Of a stretch of DNA of 64,000 nucleotides, positions 53,363-64,000 are shown piece after piece. This DNA comes from Henckelia pumila (Eukaryota; Streptophyta; Magnoliopsida; Lamiales; Gesneriaceae). The notes below the pieces were generated by a model, which was not told the origin of the DNA, ran no database searches, and was given only the letters and a program-made list of their open reading frames with translations. The position numbers and the translations under genes were made by a program. Within the stretch, counting starts at the first letter, position 1; each line of letters starts with the position of its first letter. The stretch spans positions 95,064,151 to 95,128,150 of the forward strand of contig NC_133120.1 in assembly GCF_033568475.1 (NCBI RefSeq), in the 5' to 3' direction.

Positions 53363-54646
53363 TGTAGTGACCCTTACTCGGATCACCTACTAAACAAAAC
53401 TTAGGCATGCAATTAACTTAATCAAAATAGTAATCAGAATTAAGTTGCGAAAACCATAGACATTATACAATCTCAAGGCAAGGAATCTGTAAATACCCAA
53501 AAATAATACAACTCAATCGAATAGTTGTATCAATCCAATAACAACAGAATAAAACCTAGGCGAAGCTCCAGCTGGCCAACCACTGCCTAGCCCCTCTTGG
53601 ATCCACCCGCCTCGTCCAATCGCAAACCTGCCCCATGGAATAGGGTGTCCAGAAACACAGAGTACAAGACGTGAACATAAAACGCTCAGTACGAGAGTAT
53701 GAGTATACATGCATGCAAAGTGAACTCCCTATAACTCGAGATCAAAGATCAGATACAAAGACAGACCGGGCCCTGGTATGTAGCATGCTGTGCAGTCGCT
53801 TCAGGAGGTGGCTCTCATACCATAATACCAGTGGATTTATCGGACCCAAAGCCATGAAAGTCCATCCACTAACAGGATAGGGTACAACCCTACTAATAGA
53901 AATCTCGAAGGAGATAGCTCAATATGCAAATGAATGCAGCATAAATCAATGAAATATAAACCATGCAGTCACATAATACATGCATACTCAGTCAGGATAT
54001 CTCGAACAGTACTTTCGTACCTCAAATCAGTGCAAGCTCTACCAACTCTAGGTCCACGCCTATAGTCTGCTCTACACTGCCAAATGATACTACTATCATT
54101 AAAGTGCTCTAAAAGCCTTAACTAAGCTATTGCATACTCCTAAATATTTTTAGGAAGCAAAAACTATACCTTCGTCCGTCGTTAGCCCTTTGATGTCGAT
54201 GCCTCCAGAACTTGGGCACAACTCCGCTAAGACTCCCGAATGCCTCGCTGACCTCCGGGCCAAGCCTAAGAAGACTAGAACAACTCGAAAAAGTCTAAAA
54301 GGAGAGGGAATTCTCGGAATTGGCAAATCAAAATGAAGCCTCGGCCTTCTATTTATAGACCACGATCGGAACTTCCGTTCCTCGATCGGAACGTCCGATC
54401 CTGCCATCGGAGCTTCCGAAGATCCTTATCTGCCATGTGTCAAAATATCACTGGTTGACTTCGGATAGGGGTGATCGGAGCTTCCGATCCTGCCACACGT
54501 CATGCCTGACGTAATACCATCGGAGCTTCCGATCTCGATCGGAATGTCCGATCCTGCATCGGAGCTTCCGATCCATCCGGTACCCAATTTGTTTAATTAG
54601 AGTTGATTAATCCCTTAATCACTGAATTTGGTTACGGGCTACTACA
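53363..54646 (-). repeat. 5' LTR of the nested Tekay-type element
   Basis: 1284 bp, partner of 47834-49137, followed by GAAAG. It contains the same palindrome cluster at about 54362-54577. Confidence 0.92.
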
Positions 54647-54651
54647 GAAAG
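54647..54651. repeat. Target-site duplication GAAAG, right copy
   Basis: Partner of 47829-47833. Confidence 0.88.
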
Positions 54652-57590
54652 GATGACTCCGATGGGCAGACCGAGCAATGAAACGAGACATGGCAGTGAT
54701 TCTTCCGATCAACCGCTGCACCTCCCTAATGGAGGAGGGTGATGGCATCTCCTTCAGGATCTTTATTTTCTCCGGGTTTACCTCTATTCCTCTTTCGGTC
54801 ACTACAAATCCCAAGAATTTCCCGCTTTTTACTCCAAACACGCACTTAGCCGGGTTGAGCTTCACCCCATACCTTCGCAAGGTACTAAAGGTTTCTTCCA
54901 AGTCAGGAATAAAATGGTCCCGGGTCCTGGATTTCACCAGAATATCGTCCACATACACCTTCACATTCCGGCCCAATTGATTTTGGAATACTTTATCCAT
55001 CATCCTTTGATATGTGACTCCTGAATTTTTTAACCCGAAAGGCATAACCACATAACAAAATTTTCCTCCCGATGTAACAAAACTGACCTTATCCTGATCC
55101 TCCTTAGCCAGGGGAATCTGATGGTATCCTTGGTAGGCATCCATAAAGCAAAGCAGCTCATAACCGGAGCTAGAATCCACCAATTGATCAATCCGGGGCA
55201 GGGGATAGCAGTCCTTTGGGCAGGCTTTGTTTAAGTCTCGGAAATCCATACACATTCTTCACTTCCCTGTACTCTTGGGTACCAGCACCACGTTAGACAA
55301 CCAACTAGGAAACTGTACCTCTTTGACGTGCCCTGCTTCCAGCAGCTCCCGGACTTGTTCGGCAATGACCATGTCCTTCTCTGCTCCGAAGTGTCTCTTC
55401 TTTTGCTTGACATGCCGGGATCCCGGGAGGATATTCAACTTGTGCTCATCCAAATGAGCCGGGACTCCCGTTAGCTCTTTGGGAGACCAGGCAAATACAT
55501 CTGCGTTCTGGGCCAGGAAAGTTTTCAATTGCTCAGCCAAAGCAGGCTCCAGAACCCGAGCCATCCGAGCAATCCTTCCTGGCTTTCCAGGCATTACCTC
55601 CACCTCCTCATATTCCTCCTTTAATTCCTCCACTGCGCATACCTCCTCCTGTTGCGGATCATCCCTTCTCTCCTTTCCCCGGGCCCTCTTATTGTCCACT
55701 CGAATGGTGTCCGCATAGCATCGCCGAGAGGAATGCTGATCTCCCTTTACCTCGCCCACTTGATTTCCCACCGGGAATTTGATCTTCTGGTGGTATTCAG
55801 AGGCGACAGCCATAAAAGCATTCAGGGCCGGTCTTCCTAGGATGATATTGTAAGAAGACGGGGCTTTCACCACGGTAAAGAGGGTCATGATAGTCTTCTT
55901 TATATCGCCCGATCCCAGGGTGATTGGTAGCCACACTTCTCCTCTGGGCCGAACGGTATGTCCTGCGAACCCATATAGAGATGTTTTCATGGGATGGATC
56001 TCACACCCCTGTAAGTCCATTTGCTCGAATGCTTCTTGGAAGATGATATTTACAGAACTCCCCGAATCCACAAACACCCTTCTCACGTCATAGTTAGCAA
56101 CTCGAGCCCGGATAAGTAAAGCGTCGTTGTGAGGCAGACACACCCCTTCCAAATCCCCCGGCCCAAATGTAATGATTGGGCTGGGGTCCAGTCTCCGGGC
56201 CTCGATTCCCAGGCTTTCTCTTTTACTCCAAGATTTTCGAGCCCTATTAGAGTCCCCATCAGTGGACCCTCCCGAAATCATGTTGATCACTCCTTTAGAA
56301 GATCCCTCTCGGGGTTCTTTTTCTGGCCTTCGAGGCGTCATCTCCCGAGCTCTTGGAGGGTCGGGCTTATTGGCCCGTGTGATGTCGAGCCGTGGCACCC
56401 AGGGACGTCCCCGCTGCTTCTTCTCCACGTGCCTTGCTTCCTCTGGTACAAACTGTCCTGGCTCTGATATGAGCCTCCGGCACTCACTGGTGTCATGGGT
56501 GTTTACCCGATGTATCGAGCAATATTTTCCCGGCCTCTTTGGAGGCAACGGTTGGGCATTCTCCTCACATAGATGAATCTCTCGGTCCCGAGCTATCCTG
56601 TGGGGAGCATAGGTGGCAAGCCTCCCTGGTTGATCCGGCCTTCTTCTCCCTGGATTACTTTGGTTTCCTTTCTCCCTGTGTGCTTCCTTCTTGTCTTTTT
56701 CCCTCTTCTACCGCTAGGCTTCTTCCATGTTGATATATTTTTCAGCTCGAGCCAAGAGGTCCTCAAAGTACCGGGGAGCCCTCTTGACTAAAGACCGAAA
56801 AAATTCTCCTTCTTTAAGTCCCTGTGTGAAAGCGGTGATTTTGGTTTCCGGCGCACATGCAGGTACTTCCAAGGCCACTCTATTGAACTTTTTAATAAGC
56901 CCTCAGAGACTCCTCGTTCGACTGCTTTATTTCAAAAAGGCTGAGAGTGGTCTTTTTATATCGCTTGCTACCGCTGAAGTGTTGTAAAAAGACTTCCCTG
57001 AATTCTTTGAAAGTCTTAATACTACCTTCTTCCAAGTTTTCGAACCACCTTTGAGCAGAATCCACCAAGGTAGTCAGGAATACATTGCACTTAATTTGAT
57101 CACCATAGCAATGTAACATTGCCACATTCTCAAATCGGGTCACATGCTCCTCTGGATCAGTGCTACCATCATACTCCTTGATTTTGGCAGATTTGAAATG
57201 GATCGGCAATGGCTCCCTAATGATTTCCGAGGAGAAAGGACAACCCAGACTTTTGACCCGCGAAGATTCCCGCGGGTCCGTGTTCTCCAGTTTTTGTATT
57301 TTTTATTTCAGCATCTCCAACTCTCCCGCCATGGTGATATTGGCGGACCCGGCATGTGAGTTTCCCTCCTCTTCCAAGTGTATACCTCTGCTCTTCTCTT
57401 TTTCGGGCCTCGGCTCCTGTTCTTTTTCTCCCTCTAATCCTTTTTTATTCTCCTTTACTTGGCCATCCTTTCCTTCTTCTTGTTGCATTGCCATGACTCT
57501 TTGTACCGCGGCGTCTACCATAGCATTCATTTGTTCTTGAATTGCGGCCACTGCTCGACGAGAGCTTTCTGGATCATCAATGATGGTCAT
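54652..57590 (-). pseudogene. Tat gag, protease and RT region
   Basis: Minus-strand gag (YDGSTDPEEHVTRFE, then FKEFREVFLQHFSGSKRYKK), a knuckle-like CSIHRVNTHDTSEC, an aspartic protease with VFVDSGSSVNIIF, and an RT with MCMDFRDLNKACPKD, MPFGLKNSGVTYQ and YVDDIL. The motifs are those of Tat/Athila-type elements. Fossil with several interruptions. Confidence 0.88.
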
Positions 57591-57612
57591 ATCTACGCCT
57601 TGAACTCACTTT

Positions 57613-57629
57613 TCCACAGACGGCGCCAA
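57613..57629 (-). other. Primer-binding site of the Tat element
   Basis: The minus strand reads TTGGCGCCGTCTGTGGA directly inside the 5' LTR. It is a TGGCGCC-type site, different from the Met-tRNA type of the Tekay elements and usual for Tat relatives. Confidence 0.75.
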
Positions 57630-58115
57630 TGATGCGACTATCATAAAATGACTACCCGGGGGCGAGTAAACTCCCAGGCGGAAAATATAGGTGAATATAT
57701 TTGAGAGAGTGAGTCCTCCTTCATTATCCAACCCTCCCTTAGCTTTTATAATGGCCCGCTTGGGCCTTCAATGATTATTGGGTATGGGCTAACTGACGGC
57801 TTTTAGGGTGATGGGACGGTCATCACGTGTGATTTAGACATCCCGTAGTTTAAGGAAAGAGCCCACTCCGTTGGAGCGTGGTCCATAATTATTTGGTCGG
57901 GGATTTGCTCCTGACACACTCTAAGCAGACGTGGCTGTTTTCTGGCCTTGAGAATAAAGAAAACTTGGGCCCCCCCAGCTTTGCTTTCTTTTGCTCTTAC
58001 CCCCCCAGACCTCCCGGGGTCTCCTGAGTGCTTAGACTCCCTGGGTTATATCATCATTCGAGATACTCCTGGCACCCGGGGGTATATCCACCCGGGGTAT
58101 CCTACTAGGATATCA
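57630..58115 (-). repeat. 5' LTR of the Tat element
   Basis: 486 bp, partner of 38760-39250, followed by the target duplication. Confidence 0.92.
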
Positions 58116-58120
58116 CCTAT
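58116..58120. repeat. Target-site duplication CCTAT, right copy
   Basis: Partner of 38755-38759. Confidence 0.88.
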
Positions 58121-58399
58121 CATAATATATTTATTAATTTTCTGTAGTATGTTTTAATGTCATTAATATTAAAATTAGTTGTATAATTTATGTATTAAAA
58201 TTAAAAAATTAATTCCAAAATTCCAACCGGAAAAATTCAAAAAAAATGAAATTTTTGGTGTTTTTTTAAAAATTTTTAATTTCAAATTATAAAATTTAAT
58301 TAATAAAAAATTTAGAAATATTTTTAAAATGGGTTAAAAACTAAGACATTTTGAAGAGAAAATGTGTTTATAGAAATGTGATTTGAAATAGAAAGTATA

Positions 58400-58600
58400 C
58401 ACTACAACAAAAATCCAAATACACATCACCTAAAAGACAACGGTTTTAATTAAAAACGTTGTGTTTTATCTTTTAACAATGGTTTTAATGGAAACCGTTG
58501 TCTATGGGCGTTTTTTTGTACCAAAGACAACGGTTTTCCAAAACCGTTGTCTTTTTGTGGTCAAAGACAACGGTTTTTAAAAACCGTTGTCTATGAGCGT
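58400..58600. mobile_element. CACTA (En/Spm) transposon terminus with subterminal repeats
   Basis: CACTACAACAAAAATCC at 58400-58416 is a classic plant CACTA terminal inverted repeat. It is followed by four palindromic subterminal repeats of the type AAAGACAACGGTTTT...AAACCGTTGTC at about 58432-58468, 58470-58507, 58523-58557 and 58563-58598. The orientation places the element body to the right. No matching opposite end (TTGTTGTAGTG) was found before 64000, and no transposase is visible, so a non-autonomous element running past the window is likely. Confidence 0.82.
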
Positions 58601-60891
58601 TTTTTTTTTTGCATTTTTTTAATTTTTTATATTATTTTTTTAACTATTGATCTACAACGTTTATTATTATATTCAAAGACGAAATAAAAAAAATGGGAGA
58701 ACTTCTGTCGAACCCATCAATGGAGAAACCCAAATCACATCCGATCCCCTTCAAAACCTAGCCCCAACCCATCTCCTCGAGTTTCTGCATAGAAGCTCCA
58801 AATTGATTCTTCTTCGATTTTACGTCGACGCAGTCGTACACCACCAGAAACAAGCCGAAAACCACCGTACATGATAAATTTTGACCTAGAGCTTCAATCT
58901 AAGCACTGGAAGGCCAAGGATTCGAGCTCAAAATCACTATCAAAGCCTTGTCGTGACTCGAAGTTAGGCAGGTTTTTTAGTTGCCATTTCTTCCGATTTC
59001 TTCAACTATCTATTCCGATTTGGAGATAATTTATCTTTTTTTCCATGGCTGCTCGTTCTTGTTCGTGCTGATGAAAGATTGATTTTCTTTTACAACTTGT
59101 ATAAATAGCCACTGAATCTGTTCCGGTCCAGGGTTTTGCGTTTTGTTAATGGGATTTTCTATTCATGATTAACGTATTGGTTTTGGTCTTAATATGGCAG
59201 GATATATTTGAATTTTCTGAAGGTGGTGGTGCCTTTATCTTTGCTTTTTGTTATGAGGTTAAATTAAAATATTGGTTTTGGTTCCGCTCCCAAGCTCACA
59301 GTTCTTATTTTCGAAAAATTGATATTTTGTTGGCTGATTTTTCTCAAAAAATCCTTTAGAAATTTCAGGATTTTCAAAAGAATATGTGCCTATGTGTGCG
59401 TGTGTTAAGAGTGTAATCACGACTCAGAGTGCAATTCTTGAACAATGAAGTTTACTAGTTCTGTGTGGCTAGCAGGCTAGGTGAGGAAGGATCAAAGAAA
59501 ACCCATCAGATACTACTGATGATAAAAGTGAGTTTATTATGTGCATTTAACTGTAAGACTGAATTCAGAGGAGTTTTTGTTATGAATTACTTTTGATAAC
59601 TAATTGGGAACTTTAAATGGTATTTCAGAGACTGTTTTGTATATATCAAGAGACGCTGCGGCAAAACCTTTAGAAAGAGTTAAAAATGGGTCTAACGAAG
59701 AAGACGATGTTTATTTGCGGCACTGTGAATCTGCAATTGAGGTATGATTACTATTGTTTTGACTCTTGGGCGTGCATTTGTCTGTTATTCACAAATAGCG
59801 ATAGTCATGCGCATGCTGCTTCTTCCTCCCCTCGCCCCCCCCCCCCCCTCTTTAAAAGTGATGTTTTCTTAAATAATGAGAATATTGTTTGTTTCTTTTT
59901 CTTTTCTTTTCTTTTCTTTTCTTTTTTTGTTGAGTGAATAATAATGTTTGTTAAACATATAGAAATATGGAGGAATACAAGATAGAAAAAATGACAGAGG
60001 AGAAGAAGTTAATTATTTATTTCCTTTTTTCAAAGTTGAATTACTTTTCAAGAGTGGATTTAAATTTATTTTATCCAACTGTTGTTTGAGTTTTTCTTTT
60101 CACTAATACACCAAAAATGGTTCATAAACGGACATCCAACTTAATAAATAAAGAAAGATTATAATAGTTTACTTCCTACTCCTTTAACTTTTAGCACCCA
60201 CACAAAACACAGAGAAGACTGCCGAGTGTTGATCTTATTTGGATTTTATTGAGGATCATATGTAATATGTTACTGTCATTAACTATGATACTTTATGAAT
60301 ACTAACCACTTTATACATATGCCAGATTTTGTGTGTCATGCATGAAGCACTGAATCTTGTGCCTTCTCTTTTGGAGTGAGAATGCACATTGCAGTTATCT
60401 AAATACAATATCATCCTATCAAAACACTTCAAAAAATTACCATGAGCGCTGGATTAAGCATTGCTTTTCACCGATTGATGCAAGTTTTCCAGGTGATTAC
60501 TTCAAGCTTTTGACATATTCATACTTGTATATTTTATGTCTAGTGTTATGTTTGTTGTTTAACAGGTGACCTGTAAGTGAGATTATTGTCTGGTTTCTGA
60601 ATTTTTTATGAATATTGATAAGACAAGTCTTAGAATAGGCGTAAAAAATACTCGTGAGCACAACTGGAACTTATGGTTCAAAAATATGGTAAGCTAGTTC
60701 TTACTCTTAAGTCTTAATTTTTTATTGCAGTCTGAGTACTTTCGTCAGTTTCTTAAACTTGGTATATCATCTATCCAGATTTCTGCATTGAATATATGGA
60801 TAACTATGAGAGGATAATATGTTCTAGTTTGTTTACTTCATTAACAGCATGTACCCGGGATTGTTTAATTTTGTATCTATGTATGAAACAG
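58601..60891. other. CACTA interior or flank with unassigned exon-like pieces
   Basis: No complete gene. A 5'-UTR-like, C/A-rich stretch lies at 58680-58900. An open piece ending at a good donor lies at about 59630-59741 (DAAAKPLERVKNGSNEEDD); its parent gene is not recognised. A poly-C run and a TTTTC microsatellite lie at about 59835-59930. Another exon-like piece before a GTGATT donor ends near 60491. Confidence 0.45.
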
Positions 60892-62773
60892 AGATCACGA
60901 AGCACGCCTAAGCTCAATGGAAAAAGTTGCGAAGGTTTATGAACGAGTTGCTCAAAGCGTAACCTATTCTGTTGACATGTGGTTGCACTATTGTGTATTT
61001 TCAATTAGCACATATGGAGATCCTGATGCTATAAGAAGGTAACTTCCAGGAATCAGTTTATTCACATTTAGCCCGTGTGGTTATGCATTATTCCTTGATG
61101 TTTTGTTGTTGAAGTGACAATTTATTGTGTTCTAACGTGGTTTCAGCCGTACGCAACAACCATTATTAAGTGTAAGGTTTAAAGGTTTGTTGAGAATGCA
61201 CGTCAGATAAACAACACTTGTGTTAACCCTTGAATCAGTGGCTAATTTTAAGTGTTATCCAATTTTTTTTTACTTGTGACATGACCTCATCACCCCTTTT
61301 GTTATACATCTCATTGGGGCTCTGCCGTAATAATTTTTTTCTCCGTGAATTTTTGTTGTGTTTTGTCCATGGCACATGAGGTGCATCAATATACAATTGC
61401 TGCCAGGAAGATGGTCCCCATTAAGGCTAATATGACCTTCATGACTACTCCCTTGAGTCTTGACGAGATGTGTAAGATTCATTAGAGGAAGGTAAATGCA
61501 GTGTCATTTGTCCTTAGTTCAGAATTGTCACGTGCTCTTTGAGTCAATTATCACCCCCGCAACACCATTCCTCTTAGAAGGGTAATATTTTAAATTTCGT
61601 TTAGTTGCCTTCGTTTCAATTTTTGCCTATAATCACCCTGTCTAGGAAAAGAGGCCTTGGGAATCCCAATGGCATTCCATTTAATTTTGAATAACTGCTT
61701 GTTGTGTTTTATATGAAAACATTTTGTTTCTTTGTCAAATATTTTTACTGGTAATAAACACATTTTTCTGAATGAATAGTTTGTGTTATTACAGCCATGC
61801 TAATGCTTTCCTGATAGCACTGCCGAATGCTGATTTTATCTTGTGATGTTACAGTTTAAAAGAGTTGGTTGCCAATAGGCCTCTATCAGAATTGAGAACA
61901 GCTTAGGAAGCTGCTGCCATAACTTTTACAAATTCAGAAACTAATGTGAGGAAAACGAGGGAGAGATCCCCCACTGGTGCTTTGGAACAGTCTTTTAAGC
62001 TTCATAACACAAGCTTAAAGGATGCCGAGGACTTGGAGAAGTACATATCCATTAGGGAAGAGATATATAAGAGAGCTAAAGAGTTTGATTCTTAATGCTG
62101 CAGAGCTTGAAAATTGGCATAATTATCTTGATTTTTTTGAAGGCGGAGATGAATTCAATAAGGTATCCGAGTTTGGTTTTTTCATATTTTTTTTACTCGG
62201 TATGTAGCTTGAGTTGTCCTTGTTATAAATTGACTTACAGTGAAGTAATATCTGTCGTTTCGTGTGCTTTATTGGATAATTTGTTGGAGAAGCATCTCAT
62301 AAATGAGATGTTGAACTTGTTCTAAAGCATGAGCCTTCCTTTGCTATCTGTAAGGCTTAGTACTTAAAACTACGAGTAAAAATTCTGGATTCATGATGCA
62401 TTGTATGGCAATATATTTGTGTTAAAATTCCTATGTTATGCATGCAGTTGTGTTCTTTTCTTCCTAACCATCTATCTGCCAGGCAAAGAAGGTCCCTCTG
62501 TATTTGAGGGCCTCCCAATCCAATGACTCAATATTACTTATGCATTTCTCTGTAGTACTTGTTTTTTCTTTTCGTTTGCGAGACATTGAAATTAAATAAG
62601 TTGATTTTGAATTTTATCTGTGTGTTCAGATTGTGAAGCTATATGAAAGATGTCTTACATCATGTGACAATTATCTTGAATACTGGATACGCTATGGTTT
62701 GTGCATGGAAGCTAGAGGCAGTATGGAGCTTGTTGATAATGCCCTTGCTCGTGCTACTTAGGTATTCGTTAAG
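60892..62773 (+). pseudogene. PRP39 (U1 snRNP splicing factor) pseudogene
   Basis: Three exon remnants with introns match plant PRP39, a HAT-repeat protein of the U1 snRNP, recognised from memory. 60892-61038 gives [20 protein letters not shown] and [20 protein letters not shown]. 61855-62162 gives KELVANRPLSELRTA, then [20 protein letters not shown] and [12 protein letters not shown]. 62631-62773 gives [20 protein letters not shown]. It is not functional: there is a TAG after SELRTA where relatives have Glu, and the exon holding the IIGFETAIRRPYF part is lost between EFDS and LNAAELENW with a frame break. A CAG-to-TAG change follows LARAT. The N-terminal half and the exons after VFVK are missing. 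Retained introns show a DNA-level copy, not a processed one. Confidence 0.8.
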
Positions 62774-63893
62774 GTATGTGGTTCAATTACAGCATCTTCA
62801 TGCTTAAATTTAAGTACAATCCAATCTCTATTTGAGAGGCTGGTAGTTTTCATCTCCTGTACTGTTTGCATTTATAGTAAAAGGTGAAATCAAAATCTTT
62901 CAGTTGAAATAGGTAGAATGTGTCAGTTTGTTTTATGGGCTCTTTTGTATGATATGATTTTTGTTTTCATAGTTACAAATTTTTTTCGAGAGGTAAAAAC
63001 GATTAGATGGTGTCATAAGGCAGCTGAATTTACATCTAAGGCAGCACCAGTTTATTTACCAAGCATCTTCAATTTAGGCAGCACAAGCGTTGTAGCTTCC
63101 CACTCTCACCGCAACAGGCATCAGATATAAATAAAACCATAACATGGCTCCCAACTCATGTTCTTCAGAACAGGTCATGTACAGATTATTGGACCAGAGA
63201 TAAACTCAAAGACCAGAATATGGCCATTGAAAGTGGTACTATTAGCATCTCAAGTGCCTATTCACAGAGGTGAGCCTCTTAGTTCTTTATTTCTTTTTTA
63301 TGGAATGAGTCTCTTAATTCTGATAGTGTGGCTTCTATGATTTGGTGACAACTCCATGATTTGTTCTATGCGTGACTTCCTGGAAATCACATTATCATTG
63401 TGCATCGTTATAATCTTCGAGTAAAATAAATTTGGAGTTCACTACCTGTAGTTTGCAGAAATTTCTAACAAGGTGTTCTAATAATCTGTAAAAAGCTTAA
63501 GATTTAAATTTCTTTTCTTTTGTAAAAGATTAATTAGAAGGTGCATAAATAAAACACTAGCTAAGAGAGGTCTGGACTCTAGAATTAATGGGAACTATCC
63601 TTCATTAATGTTTTAGCCCTCCTAAGTAAAGACTATTTTTTGAGGAGAAATCTCACATGTTCTTGACCAGGTGCTTTCGTTAGATAATGCATCATGATTT
63701 TGAATTTTGGATGCTTTTTGGTAGTGTCAATGTCTAGGTCTGTAAGATACTTTGTTTTGTGTTGTAGCATCTACCTTGAATGAGACAATTGACAAATCTA
63801 TTATTGAGACACACACATACACACAAGATTTTAGTGTGAACAAGTTCACTTCTTATAGTGATTATGCTATTACTCATGCATGTGTAACTACAG
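62774..63893. other. Region between the PRP39 remnant and the transporter exon
   Basis: No recognised coding part. None of the expected upstream transporter exons is visible. Confidence 0.45.
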
Positions 63894-63969
63894 GTTTCTG
63901 ACTCCAATTTCTGTTGTTCCTTTGGTGGCTCTTGTCGTTTTTGGGCTCTATGAGCTTGGATTCCCTAAG
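63894..63969 (+). pseudogene. Nucleobase-ascorbate transporter exon, isolated
   Basis: After a CAG acceptor, the exon reads FLTPISVVPLVALVVFGLYE followed by LGFPK and a GTACGA donor. This is a transmembrane segment typical of plant nucleobase-ascorbate (NAT/NCS2) transporters, where relatives read FLSPLSAVPLV...GFGLYEFGFP. The preceding NAT exons are not found upstream, so this may be a captured fragment. It could still be part of a gene that continues past the window edge, so 'pseudogene' is provisional. Confidence 0.55.
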
Positions 63970-64000
63970 GTACGAACAAGGCCTAACTAGCTGCATAGGA

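Larger units (their letters stand above)
47834..54646 (-). mobile_element. Nested Tekay-type chromovirus
   Basis: A 6.8-kb Ty3/gypsy element fossil on the minus strand, inserted into the pol of the Tat element with duplication GAAAG. It has LTRs of 1304 and 1284 bp, a Met-tRNA primer site, gag with a zinc knuckle, protease, RT, RNase H, integrase and a chromodomain-like tail, and a polypurine tract. LTRs differ by about 4% by eye, similar to the host element. The coding part is broken, with about four interruptions. Confidence 0.92.
38760..58115 (-). mobile_element. Tat-lineage Ty3/gypsy element with antisense extra gene and nested insertions
   Basis: A 19.4-kb LTR element fossil flanked by the duplication CCTAT. 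On the minus strand it runs 5' LTR (57630-58115), primer site, gag, protease, RT, RNase H with a second RNase H domain, integrase, a 93-bp tandem repeat, an antisense gene on the plus strand, a 111-bp tandem repeat and the 3' LTR (38760-39250). A solo LTR (41044-43557) and a Tekay-type element (47834-54646) lie inside it. Without these it is about 10 kb. LTRs differ by about 3-4% by eye, suggesting an age near one to two million years at usual plant rates. The coding part is broken, with several interruptions besides the two insertions. Confidence 0.9.

Noticed and set aside
58680-58874. 75-codon frame after the CACTA end
   Set aside because: Resembles UTR-type sequence, lacks a domain, and cannot be tied to the PRP39 remnant.
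61270-61482. Minus-strand 70-codon frame in the PRP39 region
   Set aside because: Retroelement-like wording but too short and without any motif to assign a family.

Overview
This window is plant nuclear DNA, most likely from a eudicot. It has intron-bearing genes for MCM3, cytosolic ribosomal protein eL20 (RPL18a) and PIG-L, a plant-type tRNA-Arg(ACG), and plant snRNA promoters (USE plus TATA). It also holds Tekay and Tat Ty3/gypsy elements, a Copia-type element and a CACTA transposon end. The species cannot be fixed from the sequence; an asterid is a guess.

Layout. 1-7747: a young Tekay chromovirus on the minus strand, its outer LTR cut by the window edge. 7748-9700: a Caulimoviridae-like capsid fragment with a Met-tRNA primer site and an LTR-like end. 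9789-12607 (+): an eEF2-lysine methyltransferase (FAM86/EEF2KMT) homologue in ten exons. 13898-19612 (+): an 'L18ae family' small membrane protein whose third intron contains a 3.7-kb rearranged Copia-type element with inverted LTR copies. 21044-22766 (+): the true ribosomal protein RPL18a. 23515-23587 (-): tRNA-Arg(ACG). 24000-24590: a convergent snRNA pair, U4 (+, Pol II-type promoter) and U6atac (-, Pol III-type promoter). 26210-30769 (-): complete MCM3 in sixteen exons, with E2F and site II motifs upstream. 33080-36128 (-): complete PIG-L, the GPI-anchor de-N-acetylase, in ten exons. 38760-58115: a 19.4-kb Tat-lineage element with an antisense extra gene, enlarged by a 2.5-kb solo LTR and a 6.8-kb Tekay-type element. 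Target-site duplications can be read for all three. 58400-64000: a CACTA terminus followed by broken host-gene pieces, a PRP39 pseudogene and one exon of a nucleobase-ascorbate transporter.

The host genes are housekeeping genes: translation (RPL18a, eEF2 modification, tRNA), splicing RNAs, replication licensing and GPI anchoring. Intron-exon models for the five protein genes were built by hand. Each gives an uninterrupted frame of about the family's usual length (382, 151, 178, 780 and 259 residues). About half the window is retroelement sequence.

The observations most worth checking are the palindromic Copia-type element inside an intron, the U4/U6atac pair with its two promoter spacings, the adjacency of the L18ae-like gene to the real L18a gene, and the CACTA end next to mixed host-gene fragments. 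Also notable are short palindrome clusters shared in style by three unrelated LTRs, and tandem repeats arising inside the Tat element.
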